Source of the DNA: Duganella callida
Lineage (GTDB): Bacteria > Pseudomonadota > Gammaproteobacteria > Burkholderiales > Burkholderiaceae_D
Reading direction: 5' to 3'
DNA: 64,000 nt
Assembly (NCBI RefSeq): GCF_004614165.1
Contig: NZ_SPVG01000042.1
Coordinates: forward strand, 17,508 to 81,507
The translations under genes and the position numbers were made by a program. Below are positions 1 to 9,655 of the stretch, one piece after another. Numbering within the stretch: position 1 is the stretch's first letter; each line of letters opens with the position of its first letter. The notes under the pieces are model-generated. The model saw only the letters and a program-made list of their open reading frames with translations. It made no database searches and had not been told where the DNA came from.

Positions 1-1
1 C

Positions 2-358
2 GCCAGCTACACTTGTCCGCTCATGGGGCCGACGCCGCCACGCGCGCAGGTGGCGCATCAGCAGGCCATGTTCCTGGCCGATCTGTTGTCGCGCCGCGAC
101 GGTAACGGCCGGCCGCAATTCCGCTACCGGGATTACGGCTCGCTGGTTTCGCTCGGTCAGCAGGCGGCGGTCGGCGTGCTGGCCAGCGCCCTGACCGGCA
201 GACGTTACCGGGTCGGCGGCGCGACGGCACGCGTCCTCTACCAGCTACTGTATCAAAAGCATCTGCTGCAGCTGCATGGCGCGCTCCGCGTGGCGGCGCA
301 ATCGCTGGCCGACTGGCTGCGTGCGCGCATCCTGCCGCCCGTGCGGTTGCACCGCTAA
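2..358 (+). CDS. NAD(P)/FAD-dependent oxidoreductase (NDH-2 type), C-terminal part
   Basis: This is the 3' end of a gene that begins before the window; the frame is open from base 2. The readable 118 residues match the C-terminus of type II NADH dehydrogenases, the single-subunit membrane-associated enzymes that pass electrons from NADH to quinone. The landmarks are the segment PPRAQVAHQQA, the flavin-region motif FRYRDYGSLVSLG, and a closing amphipathic stretch ending in RILPPVRLHR, which in this family forms the membrane-binding tail. The FAD and NADH Rossmann motifs lie upstream and cannot be checked. Family assignment is firm; the exact substrate is inferred. Confidence 0.8.
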   Translation, partial: ASYTCPLMGPTPPRAQVAHQQAMFLADLLSRRDGNGRPQFRYRDYGSLVSLGQQAAVGVLASALTGRRYRVGGATARVLYQLLYQKHLLQLHGALRVAAQSLADWLRARILPPVRLHR

Positions 359-377
359 ACCGGCCTATAATGGTCGG

Positions 378-1910
378 ATGAATACCATCACCTCACTGAA
401 CCGCACCGCGGCCAACGCGCCCACCCCGGCGCCAGCCGCGAACAGCCCCGCGACCGGCGCCACCGGTACAGCGGGCAGCTCCGCTGCGTCACTGGTCGCT
501 CTGAGCGGTGACGCACCAACCGCCGCCAGCAAGGGCATGCTGTGGGAGAACCGCTTCCACAGCAGCTCCAGTTATCTGATGGCGAACAACTTCCAAAGCT
601 ATAGCGGGTCGGCCCGGCTGAAGGGTCTGGGCGGCGAGCTGCTGAAGCAGGTGGCGTATGACGGCGCCGATTTCTCGCAATCGGTGCAGGCGGCGCCGGA
701 TGGCGTAAAGGCCGACACTTACGACATGCTGGTCTCGCCGACGGCGGTGGCCCAGCACGGCCTGGGCGACAACAAGGTCGCTCTGACCATCACCACCCGC
801 AGCGGCGTCAAGGTCGAGCTGACGGTGGAAGCCGGCGATACCGGCATCGCCGTTCAGGCGAAAAGCGACGGTAAGCTGAATGAGGCCGAGCGCAAGGCGC
901 TGGGCAAGTTGTCGGACGCCTTCCAGCAGGCCATCGACGGCATGAGCGAAGATCCGCCGCGCATCGATCTGGCGGGGTTGACGCAGTTCGACAGCTTCGT
1001 CCTGTCGTCAGTGGATCTGAAGGGCCAGGTCAAGGTCGATGGAAGCCAGATGCAGAATCTCGAATTCCATGCCGACGCCGCGAAACGCAGCGTGAGCTTC
1101 GCCGGCCCGGCCGGTTCAGCGAAGATCGCCGTGGACCTGAGCCAGCCGGCGGCATGGGGCAGCAAGGAGCAGCAAGCCAAGGCCCTGCACAACTATCTGG
1201 ATCAGGTCGATCAGGCCAACACGCGCGGCCAGGGCAAGGGCGTGCTGCAGAATATGTTCAAAGACGCCTTCACCGACATGAACAGCGATTACGGCACGCA
1301 GCCGGTCGCGCGCGGCGTCACGCTGACCGATCAGGACCGCGCTTTCACCACCGGGCTGGCCGACTTCAGCGCCTCGATGTCGCAGACCGAGGTGGCGTCC
1401 AATCCGGCGCGCATCACCGAGAAGGACACCTTTTCCTACGAGCTGTCGCAGAAGACCACCATCTCCGGCAAATCGCAGCTGGACCGCGGCATCTCGCAGC
1501 AGCAACAGTCGCACCTGAAGGCGCAATATCACGCGCCGGTGTCGGCCAACGCCACGCTGGCACTGGACCTGAACCCGCAGTCGCAGAACTACAAATACAT
1601 CACGATCGACGACAGCGCCAGCAGCAGCACCAGCATCGCCTACGACAAGGGTGTGCTGGCGAAAGCCCGGCTGGATATGGATGCCCATCAATCCATGCGC
1701 GTGCTGACCTATAGCCTGGGCAAGCTGAAAGACGATGCCGCCACACCGTATGGCAAGACCATGTCGCAGGACCTGATACCGATACTGGAACCCGAGCGGC
1801 TCGGCCAGCCGGCGCTGACCGAATCGCAGCGCGCGCAGACGCTGGCGTCCATCAACGACAAGATTTTCCTGCGCTCCAACCCCGACGCACTGCCGAATGA
1901 ACGCACCTGA
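378..1910 (+). CDS. hypothetical protein, 510 aa
   Basis: I do not recognise this family. The first 50 residues are a low-complexity Ala/Thr/Pro/Ser-rich tail (NAPTPAPAANSPATGATGTAG), followed by a mixed, mostly hydrophilic region without a signal peptide or membrane segment. The start is placed at 378 because the more upstream in-frame start lies inside the preceding NDH-2 gene. A TATAAT at 366-371 sits only six bases before the ATG and there is no Shine-Dalgarno sequence, so the message may be leaderless. The 3' end overlaps the DinB gene by 14 bp, suggesting translational coupling with the next two genes. Confidence 0.7.
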   Translation: MNTITSLNRTAANAPTPAPAANSPATGATGTAGSSAASLVALSGDAPTAASKGMLWENRFHSSSSYLMANNFQSYSGSARLKGLGGELLKQVAYDGADFSQSVQAAPDGVKADTYDMLVSPTAVAQHGLGDNKVALTITTRSGVKVELTVEAGDTGIAVQAKSDGKLNEAERKALGKLSDAFQQAIDGMSEDPPRIDLAGLTQFDSFVLSSVDLKGQVKVDGSQMQNLEFHADAAKRSVSFAGPAGSAKIAVDLSQPAAWGSKEQQAKALHNYLDQVDQANTRGQGKGVLQNMFKDAFTDMNSDYGTQPVARGVTLTDQDRAFTTGLADFSASMSQTEVASNPARITEKDTFSYELSQKTTISGKSQLDRGISQQQQSHLKAQYHAPVSANATLALDLNPQSQNYKYITIDDSASSSTSIAYDKGVLAKARLDMDAHQSMRVLTYSLGKLKDDAATPYGKTMSQDLIPILEPERLGQPALTESQRAQTLASINDKIFLRSNPDALPNERT

Positions 1911-2430
1911 ACACTTCATCCTGCTGGCCCGCTACAACGCGGACATGAACGCCCGGCTGTACGACGCGGCGGCACAGCTGCCGCCCGGAGAACTGACAGC
2001 CGACCGCAAGGCCTTTTTCGGCTCGCTGGCCGGCACCATGAACCACCTGCTGGCGGCCGACACCATCTGGCTGAAGCGCTTCAGCACCCATCCCGCGCGC
2101 TACCCCGCACTGCGGGCGGCAGAGGCGCTGCCGATGCCGGACAGCCTGAAACGTTCATACGGCGACAGCGTGGCCGAGCTGCGCGCTTGCCGCGAACAGC
2201 TGGACGGCATCATCAGCGCCTGGGCCGCGGAGATCCGCGGCGCCGACCTGGATCATCCATTCGAATACCGCAGCATGGCCGGCGCCAGCTACCGCAAGCG
2301 CTTCGGCGACGTGCTGCTGCACTTCTTTAACCATCAGACGCACCACCGCGGCCAGGCAAGTACCCTGCTGACCCAGGCCGGCGTGGACATCGGCGTCACC
2401 GACCTGCTGGTGTGGGTGCCCGATCTATGA
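1897..2430 (+). CDS. DinB family protein
   Basis: The 177-residue protein has the DinB/YfiT four-helix fold signature. The expected metal-binding histidines appear in NHLLAAD (early, about residue 50) and in the late motif FFNHQTHHRGQ (about residues 144-154), which is the strongest family marker. DinB-fold proteins are metal-dependent and often act as thiol (bacillithiol, mycothiol or glutathione) transferases or hydrolases; the substrate here cannot be told. It overlaps the upstream unknown gene by 14 bp and its stop overlaps the ATG of the following dehydrogenase (ATGA), so the three look like an operon. Confidence 0.85.
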   Translation: MNAPEHFILLARYNADMNARLYDAAAQLPPGELTADRKAFFGSLAGTMNHLLAADTIWLKRFSTHPARYPALRAAEALPMPDSLKRSYGDSVAELRACREQLDGIISAWAAEIRGADLDHPFEYRSMAGASYRKRFGDVLLHFFNHQTHHRGQASTLLTQAGVDIGVTDLLVWVPDL

Positions 2431-3425
2431 AGCTCGCCGTCTACAGCGCCCAGCCTTACGACCGCCGCTTCCTCGAAGAAGCGCGCAGCGCCATGTCCGG
2501 CGTCGAGACGGTCTACTTCTCCGACCGGCTGGAGCTGGACACGGTGCCGCTGGCGCAGGGCTGCGGCGCCGTCTGCGTGTTCGTCAACGACAAGCTGGAT
2601 GCGCCGGTGCTGGAAGCGCTGCACGCGCTGGGCGTGCGCGCCGTGCTGCTGCGCTGCGCCGGCTTCAACAACCTCGATATCGCCGCCGGCATGCGGCTGG
2701 GGATGTTCATGGCGCGCGTGCCGGCCTACGCGCCGGAAGCGGTGGCCGAACACGCGCTGGCGCTGGTGATGACGCTGAACCGCCGCACCCACCGCGCCTA
2801 CGCGCGCGTCCGCGAAGGCAACTTCGCGCTGGATGGCCTGCTGGGCATGACGCTGCACGGCAAAACCGTGGGCATCGTCGGCGCCGGCCAGATCGGCGCG
2901 GCCGCCGCACGCATCTTCCACGGCATGGGCTGCAAGGTGCTGGTCAGCGACCCCGCACCCGCGTCGCAGCTGGATGGCCTGGTCGAACGCGTCAGCCTCG
3001 ACGAGCTGCTGACCCGTTCCGACATCGTCTCCCTGCACTGCCCGTTGATGGACGCCACCCGCCACATGATCAACGCCGCCAGCCTGGCCACCATGAAGCG
3101 CGGCGCCATGCTGGTCAACACCTCGCGCGGAGGGCTGATCGACACCGCCGCCGTGATCGACGCGCTCAAATGCGGCCAGCTCGGCGCCCTGGCGATCGAC
3201 GTCTACGAACAAGAAAGCAATCTGTTTTTCCACGACCACTCCAGCGACATCATCGCTGACGATGTGTTCCAGCGCCTGATGACCTTCCCGAACGTGTTGG
3301 TCACCGGCCACCAGGGCTTCTTCACCATCGAAGCGATGCGCGAAATCGCCACCGTCACTTTCGCCAATCTCGCCTGCTACCTGCAAGGCGCGCGCTGCCC
3401 CAATGCCCTGGGAGCCAGCGCCTGA
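2427..3425 (+). CDS. 2-hydroxyacid dehydrogenase, D-lactate dehydrogenase (LdhA) type
   Basis: 332 residues, the usual length for LdhA-type NAD-dependent D-2-hydroxyacid dehydrogenases. The dinucleotide motif GIVGAGQIG lies near residue 150. The catalytic Arg is in NTSRGG, the Glu in DVYEQES, and the His in TGHQGFF. The segment FFHDHSSDIIADDVFQRL is characteristic of the LdhA branch, which interconverts pyruvate and D-lactate in the cytoplasm. The start at 2427 gives the ATGA overlap with the DinB gene; an in-frame ATG 15 bp further upstream is inside that gene and less likely. Substrate is inferred from family similarity. Confidence 0.88.
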   Translation: MKLAVYSAQPYDRRFLEEARSAMSGVETVYFSDRLELDTVPLAQGCGAVCVFVNDKLDAPVLEALHALGVRAVLLRCAGFNNLDIAAGMRLGMFMARVPAYAPEAVAEHALALVMTLNRRTHRAYARVREGNFALDGLLGMTLHGKTVGIVGAGQIGAAAARIFHGMGCKVLVSDPAPASQLDGLVERVSLDELLTRSDIVSLHCPLMDATRHMINAASLATMKRGAMLVNTSRGGLIDTAAVIDALKCGQLGALAIDVYEQESNLFFHDHSSDIIADDVFQRLMTFPNVLVTGHQGFFTIEAMREIATVTFANLACYLQGARCPNALGASA

Positions 3426-3507
3426 CCCCTCCCCGCCGGCAGGCTTGTGCCGGCCGGACAGCCCCGATATACTGCATTGCAGCAACCCTGTATTGACAAG
3501 GATAGCC

Positions 3508-4845
3508 ATGTCCCTCGCTTATCGCGCCAACGCCGATTTCGCCCAGTTGAATCACCCGATGCGCGTGCCGCTGTCGGCGGAGATTCATTCCCGTCCCTTC
3601 CTGCAGGTGCAGGCGCCCGAGAGCCTGACGCATTTCGCCCTCTATCTGCGGCAGGACCAGCCCTCGCGCCAGAACCACCGCGCCAGCCAGCACAAGATCC
3701 TGGAACAGCTTTGCCTGCATTACGGCGTGGCCACGCCGCATCCGCAGGCGCGCTACTTCTTCCATGATTTCGGCCGCTTCCGCCTCAAGTGGGAATGCCA
3801 CACCGAGTTCGCCACCTACACCTTCGTCGAGCGCGGCGAGCCTGGCGTCGACTGCCGCGCCTCGTTCGAGCGCATGCCGCTGCAGAACGTCCCGCAGGAA
3901 TGGCTGGCGGGCCTGAACGGCAAGATCATCGTCGCCGCCCACGTCCTGCTGTGCAAAGGCTTGGTCGAGGACACCGCCTTCGCGCAGGACGTGCACCAGC
4001 TATTCCAGGGCAAGACGCTGGTCGGCAGCCAGGTCGCCAACGGCGCCGAAGTGTGGACCGACTTCCTGATCCAGCCCGATGGCTTCAGCCGCTTCGTGGT
4101 GCGCGACCTGCAGCTGAAGGAGCTGCAGGCCGGCCGCCTGGTCGGGCGCCTGTTGGAGATCGAGACCTACCGCATGATGGCCCTGCTCGGACTGCCGCAG
4201 GCGGAAGCCACGCAGCCGGAGCTGAGCGGCATCGAGAACGAGCTGGCCAATCTGACCGCCACCCTGGTGCGCGGCGACGGCGACGAGGACCAGCACCTAC
4301 TGCACCGGATCACCAGCCTGGCGGCGCAGGTGGAAAAAATCTCGGTCACCAACAGCTACCGCTTCTCGGCCTCGCAGGCGTATTTCAGCCTGGTGCAATC
4401 GCGCATCGCCGAACTGCGCGAAGTGCGGGTGGAAGGCATGCAGACGCTGGCCGAATTCATGGGACGCCGGCTGGCGCCCGCCATGAACACCTGTACCTCG
4501 GTGGCGCAGCGGCAGGAATCGCTGTCCAAGCGTATCGCGCGCAGCAACGACCTGCTGCGCACGCGCGTCGGCATCGAGCAGGAGAAACAGAACCGCCGCA
4601 TCCTGCAATCGCTGGACGCGCGCGCGGCGCAGCAACTGCGGCTGCAGCAGGCGGTGGAGGGCCTGTCGGTGGCGGCGATTTCCTATTACACGCTGGGACT
4701 GGTGGGCTACGTCGGCAAAGCCATGAAGGCCGGCAGCCTGCCGGTGAATCCGGATCTGCTGACCGGCATCGCCGTACCGCTGGTGATCGCCGGCGTCTGG
4801 CTGGGCCTGCGCCGCCTGCACCACCAGCTGTCGGGCAAACACTAG
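3508..4845 (+). CDS. DUF3422 family protein
   Basis: A 445-residue protein of the DUF3422 family, common in Burkholderiales and of unknown function. The N-terminus (ADFAQLNHPMRVPLSAEIHSR) carries the family's conserved H-x-R-P/EIHSR block. A central coiled-coil-like region runs over about residues 270-390. Two hydrophobic segments near the C-terminus (around SYYTLGLVGYVGKAM and GIAVPLVIAGVWLGLRRL) suggest anchoring in the inner membrane. The ATG at 3508 follows the family N-terminus. It meets the convergent hydrolase gene tail to tail with a 4-bp overlap. Confidence 0.82.
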   Translation: MSLAYRANADFAQLNHPMRVPLSAEIHSRPFLQVQAPESLTHFALYLRQDQPSRQNHRASQHKILEQLCLHYGVATPHPQARYFFHDFGRFRLKWECHTEFATYTFVERGEPGVDCRASFERMPLQNVPQEWLAGLNGKIIVAAHVLLCKGLVEDTAFAQDVHQLFQGKTLVGSQVANGAEVWTDFLIQPDGFSRFVVRDLQLKELQAGRLVGRLLEIETYRMMALLGLPQAEATQPELSGIENELANLTATLVRGDGDEDQHLLHRITSLAAQVEKISVTNSYRFSASQAYFSLVQSRIAELREVRVEGMQTLAEFMGRRLAPAMNTCTSVAQRQESLSKRIARSNDLLRTRVGIEQEKQNRRILQSLDARAAQQLRLQQAVEGLSVAAISYYTLGLVGYVGKAMKAGSLPVNPDLLTGIAVPLVIAGVWLGLRRLHHQLSGKH

Positions 4846-5684
4846 GCGGCAGGCGGATTGAAACGGCTCGCCAGGAAACTGGCGATGCGTTCCTGCGTGC
4901 TTTCCAGGTACGGAATGTTGAGGTGGTCGGAATCGGGCACGATTTCGTCCGCGTGCAGCAGCCCCAGTTTCTGCACCAGCTGGTCGGTGTGCGAATGCGG
5001 CACGATGTCGTCCACCGCCGCGCGCAGCACATACGCCGGCGCCTTGATCTGGTGGGCGTATTTCACCGATTCGAATTTATGCTGGAGGAAGTAGTCGACC
5101 GGCAGCGTCTTGAACTTGCGTTTGGCCAGCGCCAGGATCGAATCGTAAGGCGTGATCAGCACGATGGAATGCGCATCGCGCTCCATCGCCACCTGCACCG
5201 CCACGCCGGAGCCCAGGCTGCGGCCGACCACCGCCACCCGCTTGGGATCGACGTGGTGGCGCTCGGCCAGCCAGTCGAACAGCAGGCGGCCGTCTTCGAC
5301 GAAATGTTCTTCGGCCGGATCGCCGTGCGAATCGCCGTAGCCGCGGTAGTTCACCGCCAGCACCGCCATGCCGGGGAACAGCTTGCCGGCGTCGCGCGCC
5401 ACCCAGGATACTTCCTCGGAGCGGCCGCCAAAATACACCACGCCGGGATGCGGACCTTTCACCGGCGGCGTCATCAGCCAGCCGGACAGGCGTGTGCCGT
5501 CCTTGGCGCGCACGACGATCGGACGCGTGCGGTGACCGGTGCTGTACGGCTTGAGCACCTCGCGCTTGCTTCCCAAGGGGTTGAACAGCAGCCGCTTCTG
5601 GTTGGCCGCCACGGCGGCGGTCAGTCCCATCCACAGCACGCTGACGACACCCGCCAGGCCTGCGACTTTTTTGGAATTGTTCAT
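4842..5684 (-). CDS. alpha/beta hydrolase, exported or membrane-anchored
   Basis: 280 residues. The N-terminus (VAGLAGVVSVLWMGLTAAVAA) is a signal peptide or membrane anchor. The body is an alpha/beta hydrolase of the BAAT/YqiA-like or serine aminopeptidase S33 type. It has the oxyanion strand VVYFGGRS, the nucleophile elbow GRSLGSG, an acid in RAAVDDIVP, and a final His in DSDHLNIP. It is an esterase or lipase-like enzyme acting outside the cytoplasm; the substrate is unknown. It is transcribed toward the DUF3422 gene, and 158 bp of intergenic DNA separate it from the divergent hydrolase at 5843. Confidence 0.8.
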   Translation of the reverse strand: MNNSKKVAGLAGVVSVLWMGLTAAVAANQKRLLFNPLGSKREVLKPYSTGHRTRPIVVRAKDGTRLSGWLMTPPVKGPHPGVVYFGGRSEEVSWVARDAGKLFPGMAVLAVNYRGYGDSHGDPAEEHFVEDGRLLFDWLAERHHVDPKRVAVVGRSLGSGVAVQVAMERDAHSIVLITPYDSILALAKRKFKTLPVDYFLQHKFESVKYAHQIKAPAYVLRAAVDDIVPHSHTDQLVQKLGLLHADEIVPDSDHLNIPYLESTQERIASFLASRFNPPAA

Positions 5685-5842
5685 GGCTTTACTTTACTCT
5701 TATCCTGCAATCCTGCTGTACGCCAGCATACAAATTTTGCGGCGGCGTGGTATAGACCATACATGGGGGTGATTGCCTCTTTCTCAAGTTGGAGGGCGCA
5801 AGCCGGTATAATCTGCGCTTCGCTTTTTATACCTGGCTGACA

Positions 5843-6616
5843 ATGAAACCTGCTGTCGTTCTGTTGCACAGTTCCATGAGCTCGAAGGCCCAGTGGGCGT
5901 CGCTGAAGACGCAATTGGGCGACGACTACCGCTGCATCGCCGTCGATCTGCAAGGCTACGGTGCATCGCCCTTCCCGGCCGATGCCGGCGCCGGCTATGT
6001 CCACACCCTGGCCCACGAAGTGGACGCGGTGGTGGCCGCCATCGCTTCCGAGCTGGAGCCGGGCGAAGCCTTTCACCTGGTCGGCCACTCGTTCGGCGGC
6101 GCCTGCGCGCTGCACCTGGCGCGCCGCATGCCGCAGCGTGTGCTGTCGCTGACGCTGTTCGAGCCGGTGGCCTTCCACCTGCTGCCGGCGCGGCATCCGG
6201 CGCACGCCGAGATCGTCGGCGTGGTGCGGCGCATCCTGGCCTGCGGGGCAGATACCGACGCCACCCGCATCTTCATCGATTACTGGAACCGCGGCGGCGC
6301 CTTCGATACAGCGCCGCCGTCCGCGCAGGACAAGATGGTCGCGCAGATCGCCAAGGTCAAGCTGGACTTCCAGGCGCTGCTGGGCGAGCCGGCGACGCTG
6401 GACGACCTGGCCATGCTGACCATGCCGGCGCTGGTGATGGCCGGCGAGCGCAGCCCCGCCTCCACCCGCCTGCTGGTGGAACAACTGGCCGCCGCGCTGC
6501 CCAATGCCACCGCGCTGCAGACGCGTGGCGGTCATATGGGACCGATCACCCACCCGGACGTCGTCAATCCCGCCATCGCCGGCTTCCTGGCCGGCGCCGA
6601 AATCACCACCGAATAA
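5843..6616 (+). CDS. alpha/beta hydrolase
   Basis: 257 residues, cytoplasmic, of the classical alpha/beta hydrolase fold-1 group. It has an early oxyanion HSSMSS, the strand CIAVDLQGYG, the nucleophile elbow GHSFGG, and a late acid/His pair ending in GGHMGPITHP. The start at 5843 is favoured because residues before it do not match the fold. A TATAAT at 5807-5812 is a plausible -10 box. It lies 8 bp upstream of the acetamidase/formamidase gene, so the two are probably co-transcribed. Substrate unknown. Confidence 0.82.
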   Translation: MKPAVVLLHSSMSSKAQWASLKTQLGDDYRCIAVDLQGYGASPFPADAGAGYVHTLAHEVDAVVAAIASELEPGEAFHLVGHSFGGACALHLARRMPQRVLSLTLFEPVAFHLLPARHPAHAEIVGVVRRILACGADTDATRIFIDYWNRGGAFDTAPPSAQDKMVAQIAKVKLDFQALLGEPATLDDLAMLTMPALVMAGERSPASTRLLVEQLAAALPNATALQTRGGHMGPITHPDVVNPAIAGFLAGAEITTE

Positions 6617-6624
6617 GGAACGCC

Positions 6625-7653
6625 ATGCGCCTGCCTGTCCTGCTGCTTAGTGTGTTGACCCTGAATCTGCCTCTGATTTCCGCCGCGACAGCGGCAGACT
6701 ACAATCTGCCGGCGCGGCCGGATACCGTCGCCTGGGGTTATTACTCCGGCCAGGCCAAGCCGGTGCTGACGGTCCACAGCGGCGACACCGTGCGCATGCA
6801 AACCTTGTCCACCTGCGGCACGCCGGAGCGCATGGTCGCGGCCGGCGTCAAAGCGGAAGACATCCCGCCCTACACGGCCGCCATCTACAACGAAGTCAAG
6901 GACAAGGGACCGGGCGGCCATATCCTCACCGGCCCGGTCGCCATCGCCGAAGCGGAGCCGGGCGACGTACTGGAAGTGCAGATCCTGAAGGTGGACCTGG
7001 ACGCCAACTTCGCCTGCAACGCCTTCTCGCTCAACAAAGGCTTCCTGCCGATGGAGTACCCGTACAGCCGTTTCAAGATCGTGCCGCTGGACCGCGAGAA
7101 GATGATCGGCCGTTTCGCTCCCGGCATCGACATTCCCTTGAAGCCCTTCTTCGGCAGCATGGGCGTGGCGCCGGCCGGCGGCAAGATCGACAGCGCGCCG
7201 CCGTTTGCCCATGCCGGCAACATGGATAACAAGCACCTGGTGGCCGGCACCACGTTGTACATCCCGGTGGCGGCCAAGGGCGCGCTGTTCGAAGCCGGCG
7301 ACGGCCACGCCGCGCAGGGCAACGGCGAAGTCGATATCACGGCGCTGGAGACCTACCTGAGCGGCAGCTTCCGCTTCGTGGTGCACAAGAACCGTCACCT
7401 GCTGTGGCCGCGCGCGGAGACGCCCACCCACATCATCACCATGGGCTTCAGTCCCGATCTGAAGACCGCCACCGAACACGCGCTGCGCGACATGATCGAT
7501 TATCTGGTCACCGAAAAACACCTGAGCCGCGACGACGCCTACATGCTCTCCAGCGTGGCGGTGGACATGGAGATCACCCAGCTGGTGGACGGCAACGTTG
7601 GCGTTCATGCCATGCTGCCCAAGCAGATCTTCAGCAGCAAAGCCACTCCCTGA
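6625..7653 (+). CDS. secreted acetamidase/formamidase family protein
   Basis: 342 residues with a signal peptide (MRLPVLLLSVLTLNLP up to about residue 25, cleaved near ATAADY). The mature part belongs to the acetamidase/formamidase (FmdA_AmdA) family. Markers are TVHSGDTV, the block TGPVAIAEAEPGDVLEVQI, FGSMGVAPAGG and HAGNMDNKHLVAGTTLYIPV, ending with GDGHAAQGNGEV. The family hydrolyses short amides to acid and ammonia. Most members are cytoplasmic, so the export signal here suggests a periplasmic substrate. A Shine-Dalgarno AAGGAA sits 5 bases before the ATG. Confidence 0.88.
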   Translation: MRLPVLLLSVLTLNLPLISAATAADYNLPARPDTVAWGYYSGQAKPVLTVHSGDTVRMQTLSTCGTPERMVAAGVKAEDIPPYTAAIYNEVKDKGPGGHILTGPVAIAEAEPGDVLEVQILKVDLDANFACNAFSLNKGFLPMEYPYSRFKIVPLDREKMIGRFAPGIDIPLKPFFGSMGVAPAGGKIDSAPPFAHAGNMDNKHLVAGTTLYIPVAAKGALFEAGDGHAAQGNGEVDITALETYLSGSFRFVVHKNRHLLWPRAETPTHIITMGFSPDLKTATEHALRDMIDYLVTEKHLSRDDAYMLSSVAVDMEITQLVDGNVGVHAMLPKQIFSSKATP

Positions 7654-7735
7654 GGAGGGACTCTGCGACGCCGGGGCGATCGTGCTATTCTGCACGGCTG
7701 ACCTGGCGCGACGCCATAGACCCTACTCCCAGAAG

Positions 7736-9655
7736 ATGAAATTTTTAAAACTGATCGCCATCCTGACCTGGCTGTTTGCCGCCGGTCTGGCGGCCGCCCA
7801 ATCACCCGCCCCCGCCGCCGACGCCAAACAACTCTGGCAGTTGCTCGACTACGTCTCTGTCGATTACGGCGGCGCTGTCGCCAAGGGCGAAGTCCTGAGC
7901 CAGTCGGAATACGCCGAGATGCGGGACTTCACGGAAAACGCCGGCAAGCAGGCACGCGCCTTGCCGCCAACAGCGGCGCAGGGACAGATCATCCAGGCTG
8001 TCGACGCGGTGCGCGCCGCCGTGGCTCGCAAAGCCGATATCACCGAAGTCGCCAGGCTGGCCAAACAGGCAAACGCGCTGATCGTGACCGCCTACGCCAT
8101 TCCGCTTGCGCCAAGGTCCACGCCGGACATCACCAAAGGCGCCACCATCTATGCCGCCACCTGTGCCGCCTGCCACGGCGCCACCGGCGACGGCAACGGC
8201 CCGCTGGCCGCCAAGCTCGAGCCCAAACCGATCGCCTTCAAGGATGCCGAACGTGCCGGCGCGCGCAGTGTGATGGCGCTGTACCAGGTGATTTCGCACG
8301 GCGTCGAAGGCACCTCGATGGCCAGCTACGCCTCGCTGCCCGAAGACGACCGCTGGGCACTGGCCTTCTTCGTCGGGGGCCTGTCGCATGACGCTGCCAT
8401 GCGCAAGCACGGCGAACAGTTGTGGAACGGCGGCAAAGCCAAACGGCTGTTCCCCGACCTGACTGCCATCACCACCACCACGCAGGCCGCGGCAGCCGAA
8501 ACGCTGGGCGCGGACGACGCGCGCGACCTGACCGCCTACCTGCGCGCCTATCCGGGCGCGGTCGAACAAGGCAAACTGTCCGGCCTGGGCCTGTCGCGTC
8601 TGCGCCTGAAAGAAAGTCTGCAGGCGCTGCACGCCGGCGACCGCGCCAACGCCACCCGCCTGGGCCTGTCGGCCTACCTCGACGGCTTCGAGCCGATCGA
8701 ACCGATGGTCAGCGCCCGCAACCCCACGTTGATGACGGCCGTGGAAGACGCCATGCTGGCCTACCGGTCCGCCGTCTCGCAGGGCGATGCGCCGAAAGCG
8801 GAAGCCGCCGCCGTCCGTCTGGAGCAGCTGTTCACGCAGGTCGACAACGTGGTCGGCGACCACAAGGCCGATCCGATGACCACCTTCGCCGGCGCCGCCA
8901 CCATCCTGCTGCGCGAAGGTGTGGAAGCGCTGCTGATCGTGATCGGCATGATCGCCTTCCTGAAAAAAGCCAGGCGTCCCGACGCCCTTCGCTACGTGCA
9001 CGGCGGCTGGATCAGCGCGCTGGCGGCCGGCGCGCTGACCTGGGGCGTGGCCACCTACCTGGTCGACATCAGCGGCGCCAGCCGCGAACTGACCGAAGGC
9101 CTGGGCGGCATCTTCGCTGCCGTGGTGCTGCTCAGCGTCGGCCTGTGGATGCACCAGAAGAGCGCCGCCGGACGCTGGCAGGCTTATTTGGAAAGCAAGC
9201 TGACCGCCATCCTGTCGCGCCGCTCGGCCTGGGGTCTGTTCGGCCTGGCCTTCGTGGCGGTATATCGCGAGGTGTTCGAAACGGTGCTGTTCTATTCGGC
9301 CATCGCCGCCGACGGCAACAACGGCGCGCTGGCCGGCGGCTTCGTCGCCGCCGTGGTGCTGCTGGGCGTGATCGCCTGGGTGCTGCTGCGCACCAGCGCG
9401 CGTATGCCGCTGGCGAAGTTCTTCTCGTGGACCTCGGTCCTGATCGCGGTGCTGGCGGTGGTCCTGGTCGGCAAGGGCACGGCGGCGCTGCAGGAAGCCG
9501 GCTGGCTCAGTGTCAGTCCGCTGCTGATCCCGCGCATCGACTGGCTGGGCATCAACCCGACCATCCAGACCACGCTGTCGCAGGTGGTCGTGGCGCTGGT
9601 GGCCCTGTTCGGCTTCAGCATGAACCGCGCCTCTGCCCGCAAGGCCAGGCCATGA
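7736..9655 (+). CDS. FTR1 family iron permease with N-terminal cytochrome c domain
   Basis: A 639-residue fusion. A signal peptide (residues 1-21) precedes a periplasmic helical part. This is followed by a c-type cytochrome domain with the haem motif CAACH at residues 143-147 and [15 protein letters not shown] after it. From about residue 380 the protein is an FTR1/EfeU-type permease with the iron motif REGVE and a second, altered copy REVFE, plus about seven hydrophobic segments. FTR1 proteins import ferric iron after oxidation of Fe(II); the fused cytochrome may carry electrons from that oxidation. Start chosen at the ATG giving the signal peptide. The stop overlaps the next gene. Confidence 0.88.
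   Translation: MKFLKLIAILTWLFAAGLAAAQSPAPAADAKQLWQLLDYVSVDYGGAVAKGEVLSQSEYAEMRDFTENAGKQARALPPTAAQGQIIQAVDAVRAAVARKADITEVARLAKQANALIVTAYAIPLAPRSTPDITKGATIYAATCAACHGATGDGNGPLAAKLEPKPIAFKDAERAGARSVMALYQVISHGVEGTSMASYASLPEDDRWALAFFVGGLSHDAAMRKHGEQLWNGGKAKRLFPDLTAITTTTQAAAAETLGADDARDLTAYLRAYPGAVEQGKLSGLGLSRLRLKESLQALHAGDRANATRLGLSAYLDGFEPIEPMVSARNPTLMTAVEDAMLAYRSAVSQGDAPKAEAAAVRLEQLFTQVDNVVGDHKADPMTTFAGAATILLREGVEALLIVIGMIAFLKKARRPDALRYVHGGWISALAAGALTWGVATYLVDISGASRELTEGLGGIFAAVVLLSVGLWMHQKSAAGRWQAYLESKLTAILSRRSAWGLFGLAFVAVYREVFETVLFYSAIAADGNNGALAGGFVAAVVLLGVIAWVLLRTSARMPLAKFFSWTSVLIAVLAVVLVGKGTAALQEAGWLSVSPLLIPRIDWLGINPTIQTTLSQVVVALVALFGFSMNRASARKARP

Noticed and set aside
8422-9651. Long + strand frame upstream of the hydrolase at 9652
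   Set aside because: It overlaps the FTR1-cytochrome gene in another frame and encodes Arg/Gly/Ala-rich low-complexity sequence without motifs; the signal peptide begins at 9652.
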